A stretch of 64,000 nt of DNA from an uncultured Oscillospiraceae bacterium (GTDB lineage Bacteria > Bacillota > Clostridia > Oscillospirales > Acutalibacteraceae): the NCBI GenBank assembly GCA_902465155.1, contig CABQLY010000008.1:16581-80580 (forward strand), read 5' to 3'. The translations under genes were made by a program, and so were the position numbers. Within the stretch, counting starts at the first letter, position 1; every line of letters starts with the position of its first letter. Below are positions 17,094 through 24,811 of the stretch, piece by piece. Below the pieces are notes generated by a model that saw nothing but the letters and a program-made list of their open reading frames with translations, ran no database searches and was not told where the DNA came from.

Positions 17094-17111
17094 AGGGTGG
17101 TAAAATGCTAT

Positions 17112-17220
17112 GATCCTCTTTCATCCGGACTATACCGTCGGCTTTGGAATTTCACCAAATCAACCAAAATGGCTCGTGGGCTGTACCACCGGTGGGGAGT
17201 TGCACCCCGCCCTGAAGATT
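17112..17220 (-). promoter_or_regulatory. FMN riboswitch (RFN element)
   Basis: The minus strand carries the conserved RFN blocks: CTTCAGGGCGGGGTG, ACTCCCCACCGGCGGT-type segment (here ending CCGGTGGT), AGCCCACGAGCC, GATTTGGTGAAATTCC and CCGACGGTATAGTCCGGATG. It controls ribU by transcription attenuation. Confidence 0.97.
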
Positions 17221-17233
17221 TTTTGTTTTCTAC

Positions 17234-17262
17234 ATTGTAACACCGCGAATAAAAATTGTCAA
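17234..17262 (-). promoter_or_regulatory. Sigma-A promoter of the ribU riboswitch transcript
   Basis: Minus strand TTGACA (17257-17262), 17-bp spacer, TACAAT (17234-17239), just upstream of the aptamer. Confidence 0.8.
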
Positions 17263-17286
17263 TACCGCGTGCAAAAAAAACTAAAT

Positions 17287-18453
17287 TTACAGGCTGTTGT
17301 AGTCTTTTAAATTCAGCTCAATTTCGCGCCCGGCATTTGCCGATTTTACAATACCGTCTATAATAGCTTGATTGTAATAAATTTGGCTGGTGGGAACCGG
17401 TGCGCTGCCGCCGTTTAAAATAGCATCGGCAAAGCCGGCCAGCTTAGCGTAAAACAGGCCCTTTGCGGCATAGCCGGTGTTTTTGCAGGCCGGAATTTTA
17501 AACTCAACCTGCGAGGAGCCAACCTGCTTGTAAACGGTCATTTCCCCGCCTATTGAGCCGTTCCAGCACTCGGTGGAGGGAATACGCAGGCCACCCTTGG
17601 TGCCCATAATAATAGTGTCTCCGGGGGTATCTAAGTTCATGGCCCAGGCAATTCTAAAATCCAGCACAATGCCACCCTCTAAGCGGATAAAGGCTGCGGC
17701 AAAATCGTCTACATTAAAGCGGGCGGCGTCCTTTTCGGAAAGCACCTTGGGGTTTTTGCCGAAAAAGTCGGACTTGTAGCCCGAAACGGTTAACGGCTTG
17801 GGGTAGCCAATGGCGTTTAGAACCATATCTAAAGAATAGCAGCCAATATCGCCCAACGCGCCAATACCGGCAGTTTTTTGCTCAATAAAGGTGCTGCACG
17901 GAATACCGCGACGGCGACCGCCACCGGTTTGAATGTAGTAAATATCCCCTAATTCACCCGACTGTACAATTTCTTTGATTTTTTGCATATTGGCATCCAT
18001 GCGCGGCTGAAAACCAACCGAAAGAATTTTACCGCTGCGGTGCTCGGCGGCAATCATCTCCTCCGCCTCTTCAATGGTAACCGACATAGGTTTTTCCAGC
18101 ATAACGTTAACGCCGTGATCCAACGCGTAAACGGTACACTCCTTGTGCGTTGCGTTGTAGGTGCAAACACAAACGGCATCCAGATCCGGCTCGTTGTCGA
18201 TCAATTCTTTATGGTCTTTGTAAAAATGCACCTTTTCAGGGTCAAAGCCCTGCTTTACGCAAAACTTTTCGGCCTTGCCGGGAATGAGATCGGCCATGCA
18301 GGTAACCTCGGCGTTTTCCATTTCCAGCAATACCTTTGCGTGTGATTCAGCAATCCAGCCCGTACCAATAATACCAAACTTTAGTACACGGCTTGCCTTT
18401 TTCTCCTCCTGCTCCGGGGCGGCTTGAAATTGGCTCAATACTTCGTCAGACAT
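17287..18453 (-). CDS. Gfo/Idh/MocA family NAD(P)-dependent oxidoreductase
   Basis: A 388-aa cytosolic dehydrogenase of the type that oxidises or reduces sugars, sugar acids and cyclitols. It has an extra charged N-terminus (about 22 residues), the Rossmann motif GIIGTGWIAESHAK, the catalytic EKP in VMLEKPMSV, and GALGDIGCYSLDMVL, where the usual GxH is GC. It is the second gene after the TIM-barrel isomerase gene (32-base gap), a pairing common in keto-sugar and inositol pathways. Probably controlled by the divergent AraC protein. Substrate unknown. Confidence 0.9.
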   Translation of the reverse strand: MSDEVLSQFQAAPEQEEKKASRVLKFGIIGTGWIAESHAKVLLEMENAEVTCMADLIPGKAEKFCVKQGFDPEKVHFYKDHKELIDNEPDLDAVCVCTYNATHKECTVYALDHGVNVMLEKPMSVTIEEAEEMIAAEHRSGKILSVGFQPRMDANMQKIKEIVQSGELGDIYYIQTGGGRRRGIPCSTFIEQKTAGIGALGDIGCYSLDMVLNAIGYPKPLTVSGYKSDFFGKNPKVLSEKDAARFNVDDFAAAFIRLEGGIVLDFRIAWAMNLDTPGDTIIMGTKGGLRIPSTECWNGSIGGEMTVYKQVGSSQVEFKIPACKNTGYAAKGLFYAKLAGFADAILNGGSAPVPTSQIYYNQAIIDGIVKSANAGREIELNLKDYNSL

Positions 18454-18485
18454 CTTGTTGTTCCTCCTGTAATTCTTATTTTTAA

Positions 18486-19298
18486 TTAATATTTTAAGGT
18501 TTTTAAGTAGTCAATGCTTTTTTGAATACTTTCCATACGGCTAAGGCCCATGGTGTTTTCATCCTGCTCAACAATTACCCACTCGGCGCCGGCGTCCTTC
18601 GAGGCGTCTAACAAACCCTGTACATCCTGCATACCGCAGCCCAAGGGGCGGAACTCAAAATCTTTGGTGCACTGCTCTTCCTCATCGCTGCCAATAAGCT
18701 TAAATACATTGCCGGTAACATGGCCTTTTTTGTAAAAATCTTTTAAATGAACCACCGGGGAACGGCCGGTATATTTGCGTACATAAGCGGCCGGGTCCTC
18801 CTCGGCTACATTTACCCAGCAAGTATCAATCTCGGTTTGTAAAAACTCGGCCGGAACCGACTGGTACAAAACATCCAGCGCGTATTCGCCGTTAATTTTT
18901 TCAAACTCAAAATTGTGGTTGTGGTACAACAGCTGCATACCGTGCTGTTTGGCGCAGCGGCCAATTTTTTCGGCGTTTTCCAGCACCACATTAAAGCCGG
19001 GCTGGCCGGGGCGATGCTCGGGGTTAAGGTACGGAATGGCAATGTATTTGCAGCCAACGGCCTCGTAATCGCTCATTACTTTTTCAAGGTCGTTCAGCAT
19101 TTCAACAAACGGTACATGGGCCGAAATCGGCTCCAGCCCCAGCTCGTTGCAATAACGGTTAATTTCGGCCGGATCTTTACCGTAAAGGCCGGCAAATTCT
19201 ACCCCGTCGTAGCCCATTTCCTTTACCCTTTTTAAGGTGCCAAAAAAGTCTTGCTCTAAGTCGGTTCTTACCGAATAAAGTTGTACGCCTGTTTTCAT
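18486..19298 (-). CDS. Sugar phosphate isomerase/epimerase-like TIM-barrel protein
   Basis: A 270-aa AP-endonuclease-2/xylose-isomerase-like barrel. It starts MKTGVQLYSVRTDL, with MGYDGVEFAG, LLYHNHNFEFEK, QTEIDTCWVNVA, VHLKDFYKKGH and EWVIVEQDEN supplying the metal-binding Glu, Asp and His. Members isomerise, epimerise or cleave keto-sugars and inosose; which one is not shown. It is first in an operon with the Gfo/Idh/MocA gene. ATG 19298 has AGGAG about 8 bases upstream. The promoter overlaps that of the divergent AraC gene. Confidence 0.88.
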   Translation of the reverse strand: MKTGVQLYSVRTDLEQDFFGTLKRVKEMGYDGVEFAGLYGKDPAEINRYCNELGLEPISAHVPFVEMLNDLEKVMSDYEAVGCKYIAIPYLNPEHRPGQPGFNVVLENAEKIGRCAKQHGMQLLYHNHNFEFEKINGEYALDVLYQSVPAEFLQTEIDTCWVNVAEEDPAAYVRKYTGRSPVVHLKDFYKKGHVTGNVFKLIGSDEEEQCTKDFEFRPLGCGMQDVQGLLDASKDAGAEWVIVEQDENTMGLSRMESIQKSIDYLKTLKY

Positions 19299-19328
19299 AA
19301 AAAAGCGCTCCTTATTTAAAAATTCTAC

Positions 19329-19357
19329 TTGTATTTTAATCGCTGCTGTGCTATATT
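19329..19357 (+). promoter_or_regulatory. Promoter of the AraC-type regulator gene
   Basis: Plus strand TTGTAT (19329-19334), 17-bp spacer, TATATT (19352-19357). Confidence 0.55.
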
Positions 19358-19379
19358 GATAGTCATAAAAGGGTTACAA
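19350..19379 (-). promoter_or_regulatory. Candidate promoter of the TIM-barrel/dehydrogenase operon
   Basis: Minus strand TTGTAA (19374-19379), 18-bp spacer, TATAGC (19350-19355). Its -10 shares bases with the -10 of the divergent promoter, so the two compete. A weak promoter fits AraC activation. Confidence 0.4.
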
Positions 19380-19461
19380 CTCGCCAAATATTGCGGTTTT
19401 AATTTTTTGGCGCAGCCCTGCCGGGCCGGTTTGTAACCTAACCCAAAGGGGGAACCAATTT

Positions 19462-20247
19462 ATGCCGCTGCTTTACGAAAATAAAGGCCAGTGTATTGAG
19501 TTTCGCACCGCCGATGGCGTAGCCTGCGAGCCGCATTTGCATAACCATGTTGAATTAGCCATTATTTTAGACGGCTTTACCTACGCCTACGCTGACGGAA
19601 TTGGCGGCCGTATTCAAAAAGGGGATACTTTTATTGCGTTCCCTAATCAGCTGCATTATTTTGAAAATGACTCCCCCGATCTGTTGTACTCGCTATTAAT
19701 TTTTCCACCCGATATTATTCCGGAATTCACCAGCATTTTTAAAAACCAGGTGCCCCAAAACCCCATTATTCCAATTGATTTAGACCGCATTTCTCAAACC
19801 ATTGACCTTATTACCTGTGAACGCGGCAAGCCCAGCAAATTCTGCCAGCAAATTATTTGCGGCTGCCTGCAAATTATACTTTCAAAAATATTTGAAAACG
19901 CCGAGCTGGTAGAGGCCAACCACCGCGACCTTAGCACCATAAAATCTATTTTAATTTACTGTAACACCCATTACAACGACCCCTTGACGCTGGACGACAT
20001 TGCCGCGAATGTACATATTAACAAATACCATATTTCCCACATTTTTAACCGCGAAATTGGCATTAGCTTTACCGATTTTATTAACGCCATTCGGGTGCGA
20101 AAATCTTACGATCTAATTAAAAAAGGCGAGCTAAGCATTACCGAAATTGCTTTTCAGGTTGGGTTTAGCTCGCTGCGCAGCTTTAACCGCCAGTTTTTGG
20201 CGTTAAGCGGCTGCACCCCAAGGGAGTACAAAAAGCGGCACTCTTAA
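19462..20247 (+). CDS. AraC family transcriptional regulator
   Basis: A 261-aa regulator with an N-terminal cupin effector domain (HLHNHVELAIILDGF, with KGDTFIAFPNQLHYFEN) and two C-terminal helix-turn-helix motifs (DDIAANVHINKYHISHIFNREIG-type and ITEIAFQVGFSSLRSFNRQF, ending GCTPREYKKRHS). Divergent from the TIM-barrel/dehydrogenase operon with a shared intergenic region, so it very likely regulates that operon. ATG 19462 follows AAAGGGGGAACC. Confidence 0.93.
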   Translation: MPLLYENKGQCIEFRTADGVACEPHLHNHVELAIILDGFTYAYADGIGGRIQKGDTFIAFPNQLHYFENDSPDLLYSLLIFPPDIIPEFTSIFKNQVPQNPIIPIDLDRISQTIDLITCERGKPSKFCQQIICGCLQIILSKIFENAELVEANHRDLSTIKSILIYCNTHYNDPLTLDDIAANVHINKYHISHIFNREIGISFTDFINAIRVRKSYDLIKKGELSITEIAFQVGFSSLRSFNRQFLALSGCTPREYKKRHS

Positions 20248-20265
20248 AACTCCTTTAAAAAGTTT

Positions 20266-20303
20266 TTGGCCCTTGCCTACTTAAGGCAAGGGCCAATTTT
20301 AAT
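20266..20303 (+). terminator. Terminator of the AraC gene
   Basis: 13-bp perfect stem TTGGCCCTTGCCT (20266-20278) with its complement (20284-20296), 5-base loop, then TTTTAATTT. Confidence 0.8.
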
Positions 20304-20353
20304 TTAAAAACCGCCAAGCAAGGCCGCAAATTGTGCAGCCCCGCCCGGCGGTT
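20301..20353 (-). terminator. Terminator of the deacetylase gene
   Basis: Minus strand outer stem AACCGCC/GGCGGTT (20347-20353 with 20309-20315) with an inner GGC.GCA/TGC.GCC stem, then TTTTTAAATT. Confidence 0.55.
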
Positions 20354-20377
20354 GATTTTTAAATTTGCAGTTAAAAA

Positions 20378-21187
20378 TTATTTTAACTGAACCGTTGCGC
20401 CGCCCGGCACTAAAACGGTTTTAGAAGTCTCGTTTTCCTCCAAAAACACCTCTACCCAAATATCGGTGGCACAGGGGTTAAAACAAAGGCTTTCATTAGC
20501 CGAAAACTGCAGCTGTTTGGCAGCGTTTAAATAACGGCAAATTTCAATATTCGTGGCGTACCAAACCGCCTGGTTTTTAGCAATGCGGGTAAGATCTTTT
20601 TCAAAACCGGACCAATCCTGCTCGGTTTTAAGCTCAAAGCTATGCCCCCAAAGGTACAAAACATCTAACCACGGGTGCTGCATTAAACGCAAAAAATGAT
20701 CAATAGCTTTTTGCGCCCTTAAAAAATGGGCCGAGGGATCCCACCGCATAAAATCGTTTGGAATGGCCCTGCCGTTTGTTTCCTGCGTTGTGCGGCTGTA
20801 AACAATACCGCAAGCGCGAAAGGCAGCAATAACCTCTTTACTGACAACCCCAAACGGGTACGACATACCCACCACCGGGTAGCCGGCAATTTGTTCTAAA
20901 ATTTTTCGGTCTTCTAAAACCTCGTGCACTACCGAAACTCCCGGCTGAACATTTAAAAAGCCGTGGTGCACGGTGTGGCAGGCAATTTCGTGCCCCTGGT
21001 AGCAATTTTTAACTGCCTGCAGCTCGCCGGCAGTTTTGTTAAAATAATTTTTGCCGTTTAGGTGGAAGGTTCCTTTCAAATTGTAACGATTTAAAAGCTG
21101 AGCCAAACGGGCGTCGTTTTGCGTTCCGTCGTCAAAGCTAAAGGTAACGGCTTTGTACTTTCCGCCCGGAAACAAATACTGTACCAT
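20378..21187 (-). CDS. Polysaccharide deacetylase family protein
   Basis: A 269-aa NodB-like (CE4) protein. It has TFSFDDGTQNDARLAQLL with the metal/catalytic Asp pair, GHEIACHTVHHGF with the His-xxx-His metal ligands, and GMSYPFGVVSKEV (RxxPY-like, here MSYPFG). No signal peptide or membrane segment is seen, so it is probably cytoplasmic, unlike peptidoglycan deacetylases. The C-terminal 50 residues look like a small beta domain. It lies 13 bases after the YerC-type regulator gene. It may act on acetylated oligosaccharides taken into the cell; this is inference. Confidence 0.85.
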   Translation of the reverse strand: MVQYLFPGGKYKAVTFSFDDGTQNDARLAQLLNRYNLKGTFHLNGKNYFNKTAGELQAVKNCYQGHEIACHTVHHGFLNVQPGVSVVHEVLEDRKILEQIAGYPVVGMSYPFGVVSKEVIAAFRACGIVYSRTTQETNGRAIPNDFMRWDPSAHFLRAQKAIDHFLRLMQHPWLDVLYLWGHSFELKTEQDWSGFEKDLTRIAKNQAVWYATNIEICRYLNAAKQLQFSANESLCFNPCATDIWVEVFLEENETSKTVLVPGGATVQLK

Positions 21188-21200
21188 AAATTTTCCCCCT

Positions 21201-21488
21201 TTACTTTTGCGCTGTTTTTTTTAGCACCAGCTGGTACCCGCCGGAGCCGTATTCGTACGCTTTGCTTACCCGGCTAATGGTAGCGGTGCTGGCCCCGGTT
21301 TGCTTGCTGATAACGGCGTAGCTTACCCCCTGCGCCAGCATTTTTGCAACCTCTAACCGCTGTGCAATATCCAGCACCTCTTTAATGGTGCAGGCATCCT
21401 CTAAAAATGCATAACACTCCTCCCTACTGCTTAGGGCTACCAAGGCGTCGCACAACGCGTCGGTACTGTTGCTTTGCCAATTGTTCAT
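21201..21488 (-). CDS. YerC/YecD family TrpR-like transcriptional regulator
   Basis: A 95-aa protein with the Trp-repressor-type helix-turn-helix: CTIKEVLDIAQRLEVAKML followed by SYAVISKQTGASTATISRVSKAY. YerC proteins are common in Firmicutes but lack a clear tryptophan site; role not settled. It is first in a two-gene operon with the deacetylase, from a full-consensus promoter at 21541-21569. ATG 21488 has AGGAG 9 bases upstream. Confidence 0.93.
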   Translation of the reverse strand: MNNWQSNSTDALCDALVALSSREECYAFLEDACTIKEVLDIAQRLEVAKMLAQGVSYAVISKQTGASTATISRVSKAYEYGSGGYQLVLKKTAQK

Positions 21489-21540
21489 GTTTAAAAGGCT
21501 CCTTTAACGCTTTAATTTGCTAATGTAAAACTGTAATAAA

Positions 21541-21569
21541 ATTATACCAGCCCGCTCCCCCTTTGTCAA
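21541..21569 (-). promoter_or_regulatory. Consensus sigma-A promoter of yerC-deacetylase operon
   Basis: Minus strand TTGACA (21564-21569), 17-bp spacer, TATAAT (21541-21546): both hexamers match consensus. Confidence 0.85.
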
Positions 21570-21706
21570 GGGGAACAAGCCGGTATTTTTTAGGGAGATA
21601 TTTAAAAAGAAATTTTAAGTTTTTAACGCTACTGCAAAAGCGTTTAGAGGTGCGGCAATGATTCAAACGCAAGAATTGCTGTTTTAACAAAGCAAAACGG
21701 CAAAAA

Positions 21707-23122
21707 TCAGTGAATAAACGCGCCGTCGGCCTTTAGCTGCGCCCGCAGCTTTTCGGCGCTTACCTGCGGCAGGGTGCAGCCGGCCTGCACAGCCAAAGCG
21801 GCCGCCGTGCCAATGGCTTGCCCGGTTAACATGGCGGTGCCCTGAATACGGGTGGAGGAGGTTGCAACATGGTCGGCCGAAATAGAGCGCCCGGCCGTGC
21901 CCAAATTTGGCACCTTAGCGGTAATTAAGCAGCGGTACGGAATGGCGTAATAATCCTTTTGCACCTCGCCGCCAATGGCCATCCGCTTGCCGCACGGGTC
22001 GTGAATATCTATAATATACGAACCGTAAGCAACCGAATCGGCAAACGACCTGCAGGAAATAACATCCCGCCCGGTTAATACATAGTCGCCAATTAAACGC
22101 CGACTCTCCCGCACGCCTAAGCTGGAGGAGCTTTCAATCATATAAGCGTTTTGAAAGCCCGGTACAAAGCTTTGCAAAAAGTCTATAATTGCAATTAACT
22201 GCAGGCCGGCCTCCACCTCGGCGTTCGAGTAGCTTTGCGGATCACAAGCGTTTACATGAATAATGCGGGACATATTAATAATTGCCGTGTTTTTGCGCGG
22301 GCCCTGGCACAGCCAAACCCGCCCCTGCGGCATGGGTACCCGCTCGGAGTCATCCGGCTCAAAGCCCGGTGTTCCGCAAAACTGCCAGCCTTTAAACTGC
22401 TCTTTGGTTAGGTTTAAATCGGCGTAGGTCAGCTGTTTGTTCATGTATTTTTTGCCGGTTTCAAGGTCAACATCCCCAAACAACATCATCAGCGATACCG
22501 GCTGCAGCTGGCCAACATAATCGTCCTTTTTTACCTCAAAGGGGGTGTCGGTGTGCATTTGGCCCTTGTCGTCTACCAAATTGCCCAACACGCCCGGCTC
22601 GCTGCCAATAATGCAGTCGGCCGCGGTTTTGCCAATAACGTCGCCGTCGCCGGTGGTATCAATATAAACCGCTGCCTGAACCCGCTGCAGCCCAGCCTTG
22701 GTAGCCACCACCAAATAATCAATTTCGCCGTTAGGTTTATTTACAACATCGGCCAAAAAGGCGTGAAACAGTATTTCGGCGCCGGACTCCTTCAGCAGCT
22801 GCAGCAGTACATATTTGTATATATGCAAAGCGGTAACGGGGTAACCATCGGCCCGGCAGTATTTTTCGGCGTAGGGCGTAACGCGGTCTAAAAACTCCCA
22901 CAAAATTCCGCCAAACTTTTGCTTGCGGCTTTTGGTGTAAATAGAGGAGATGGGCGCAACCAAACCGGCCGTAGCCGCGCCGCCCAGGCAGCCGCCGCTT
23001 TCTACCAGCAGGGTTTTGGCGCCGTTACGGGCAGCCGCAACCGCCGCCGCACAACCGGCCAAGCCGCCGCCCAGCACGGCAACCTGTGTTGTTTTGTAAA
23101 TTGGTAATGTACTGTAATCCAT
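21707..23122 (-). CDS. FAD-dependent oxidoreductase (FAD_oxidored family)
   Basis: A 471-aa flavoprotein. The N-terminal dinucleotide motif is VLGGGLAGCAAAVAAARNGAKTLLVE, followed by GGCLGGAATAGLV. Mid-protein YIDTTGDGDVIG is the second FAD-contact motif, and the C-terminus has GTAGRSISADHVATSSTR and QAIGTAAALAV. Such proteins occur in many polysaccharide-use clusters of gut anaerobes, with unknown substrate. No signal peptide, so cytoplasmic. It starts 6 bases after the end of the lipoprotein glycosidase gene and is third in the operon from 27690. Confidence 0.88.
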   Translation of the reverse strand: MDYSTLPIYKTTQVAVLGGGLAGCAAAVAAARNGAKTLLVESGGCLGGAATAGLVAPISSIYTKSRKQKFGGILWEFLDRVTPYAEKYCRADGYPVTALHIYKYVLLQLLKESGAEILFHAFLADVVNKPNGEIDYLVVATKAGLQRVQAAVYIDTTGDGDVIGKTAADCIIGSEPGVLGNLVDDKGQMHTDTPFEVKKDDYVGQLQPVSLMMLFGDVDLETGKKYMNKQLTYADLNLTKEQFKGWQFCGTPGFEPDDSERVPMPQGRVWLCQGPRKNTAIINMSRIIHVNACDPQSYSNAEVEAGLQLIAIIDFLQSFVPGFQNAYMIESSSSLGVRESRRLIGDYVLTGRDVISCRSFADSVAYGSYIIDIHDPCGKRMAIGGEVQKDYYAIPYRCLITAKVPNLGTAGRSISADHVATSSTRIQGTAMLTGQAIGTAAALAVQAGCTLPQVSAEKLRAQLKADGAFIH

Positions 23123-23128
23123 TAAATT

Positions 23129-24811
23129 TTACCCCTTTTCGGTGGTGTAAACCGCTAAGCTCCCTCCGCGCAGAATGTCGGAAAAGCTTTTTTGCACCCT
23201 TAAAATTGTTTTATTTGCGGGAATAATTTGGGCGCCAATATTGGGTTGTACCTCGGCCGCCACATACTGGTGCCGGTAAAGCTTTACCCCGCCCAGCGCT
23301 TTTTCAAAATGCACCTTTAGGCTAACATCCTCTACATTATTGTTTACGGCAATAAAGGTCCAGTCGCCGCCTTTAAGCTGCATACAGGCGGTGTAAACGC
23401 CGCTGTACAATTCGCTAAGCTGCGACGGGTAGGTTTTGCCGCCCCCGCGCCCGCAGTATTTTGAAAGCAGCGAGTAGCTGTAATACTGCTTTTTCGGCAC
23501 CATGGTATCTTGAATGTTCCAAAAAATGCCGTGGCGGGAAACGCCGTCGTAAAAACCGGCGGTGGTGCTGGTGTTTCGCTGGCCGGGCCAAAGCTGGTCG
23601 GCAAGAGTCCACAAAATTAAATTATCAAACCCGTTGTTCATGCCGTAAACAACGCCAACCGCCTGCTGCAGGCCGCGGTACTCGTCGTCAAACCCAACAT
23701 TAGAGTAGCCTTTTTCCTGCAGCTTGGCGTTTTGAATGTTAAATTCATCGGACCAAAACGGCTTTTTCGAGCCGGTAGCAACAAAGTCGCGGTGCAGCTG
23801 GCCAATGGATACATCAGCATAATCGTAATAAGTATCAGCAGTTGTGCCTTCGCCGGAAAGATAACGGTGCTGGGAGTAAATATCAAAGCACTCGTCGGCC
23901 TCCCTTACGCAGCGTTTTAGCAGCGTGATATCCATATCCGCACGGTTGGGGCCCATAATTTTAATGCTTTGCCGCAGGCCCTGCGCCGTTAAGGTTTGGT
24001 GCAGGTTTTTAGCGTTAAAAATGTATTTATCGTACTCGGCGGTGCTAATCTCCTCCGGGTAAATCGGCTCGGTAAACAGCACCAAGTATTTGGCGTTAGA
24101 ATACCCGCGCGCAAACATTTGCCGGTAAAGCTCGGCAACGCCGGCGCAAAAACGGTTCGAGTTGGTTTTAAAATCGGTGGTTGCAAAATAATTCGTATCC
24201 GGAATACTGCCGCTTTGGGTAGAAAGCCAGCTAAAGGTCCACGGGTTCAGCATAACATCAATATTCCGCTTTTTCATTTCGCCCATCCACTTGTAAACGC
24301 CCTGCATTTCGGCGCTTTCCCAGTTCCAGACGTTTAATTTTTCGTCCCTTGCCCACAAGAATTTAAACATGGTGCGAACGGTGTGCACCCCCATGTTCTG
24401 CAGGCGGTCCATTTCTACCTTAGCCATGGCGTTGGTAGTAGTGCGGCCAAAGCTTTCGGGCAAAAAGGGGTAGCAGTAGTACACCCCCGAGCCGCTGCCC
24501 ATGTAGCGGGTGCTAAGCGGCACCGTGTTCTGCACCCGTGCGCTTAAAAACAAAAGCCCCGGATCCTCCTCATCCTCCGGCGTGGGGTCGTCGGCAAAAT
24601 CGTTGTCCCCATCCTCGTTTTCAAAATCGTCGGTAAAATCCTCCGAGCTGTTATTTTCGGGCTGCGAGGCCGTTTCGGTTGTCGAGCCGTTTTTAAGGGA
24701 AGAAGCTTTTTTGCCGCCCTTACCCTTGCTTGCCTTACAGGAGCTAAGCAGGCCAAGGCTTAACGCCAGGCACAAAATTAGGCAAAGAGCTTTTTTAAAG
24801 TTTGCTTTCAT
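23129..24811 (-). CDS. Lipoprotein glycoside hydrolase, clan GH-A-like
   Basis: A 560-aa exported lipoprotein: signal peptide with lipobox LLSSC (Cys25), then an acidic, low-complexity linker (about residues 40-85), then a TIM-barrel-like catalytic region. GH-A-type acid/base and nucleophile candidates are E248 in LVLFTEP and E356 in PFWSDEFN, 108 residues apart, with a small C-terminal beta domain. The exact family is not recognised (GH39/GH5-like). It would act at the outer face of the membrane. The start overlaps the end of the surface-protein gene by 4 bases (ATGA), so the two are coupled. Confidence 0.8.
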   Translation of the reverse strand: MKANFKKALCLILCLALSLGLLSSCKASKGKGGKKASSLKNGSTTETASQPENNSSEDFTDDFENEDGDNDFADDPTPEDEEDPGLLFLSARVQNTVPLSTRYMGSGSGVYYCYPFLPESFGRTTTNAMAKVEMDRLQNMGVHTVRTMFKFLWARDEKLNVWNWESAEMQGVYKWMGEMKKRNIDVMLNPWTFSWLSTQSGSIPDTNYFATTDFKTNSNRFCAGVAELYRQMFARGYSNAKYLVLFTEPIYPEEISTAEYDKYIFNAKNLHQTLTAQGLRQSIKIMGPNRADMDITLLKRCVREADECFDIYSQHRYLSGEGTTADTYYDYADVSIGQLHRDFVATGSKKPFWSDEFNIQNAKLQEKGYSNVGFDDEYRGLQQAVGVVYGMNNGFDNLILWTLADQLWPGQRNTSTTAGFYDGVSRHGIFWNIQDTMVPKKQYYSYSLLSKYCGRGGGKTYPSQLSELYSGVYTACMQLKGGDWTFIAVNNNVEDVSLKVHFEKALGGVKLYRHQYVAAEVQPNIGAQIIPANKTILRVQKSFSDILRGGSLAVYTTEKG

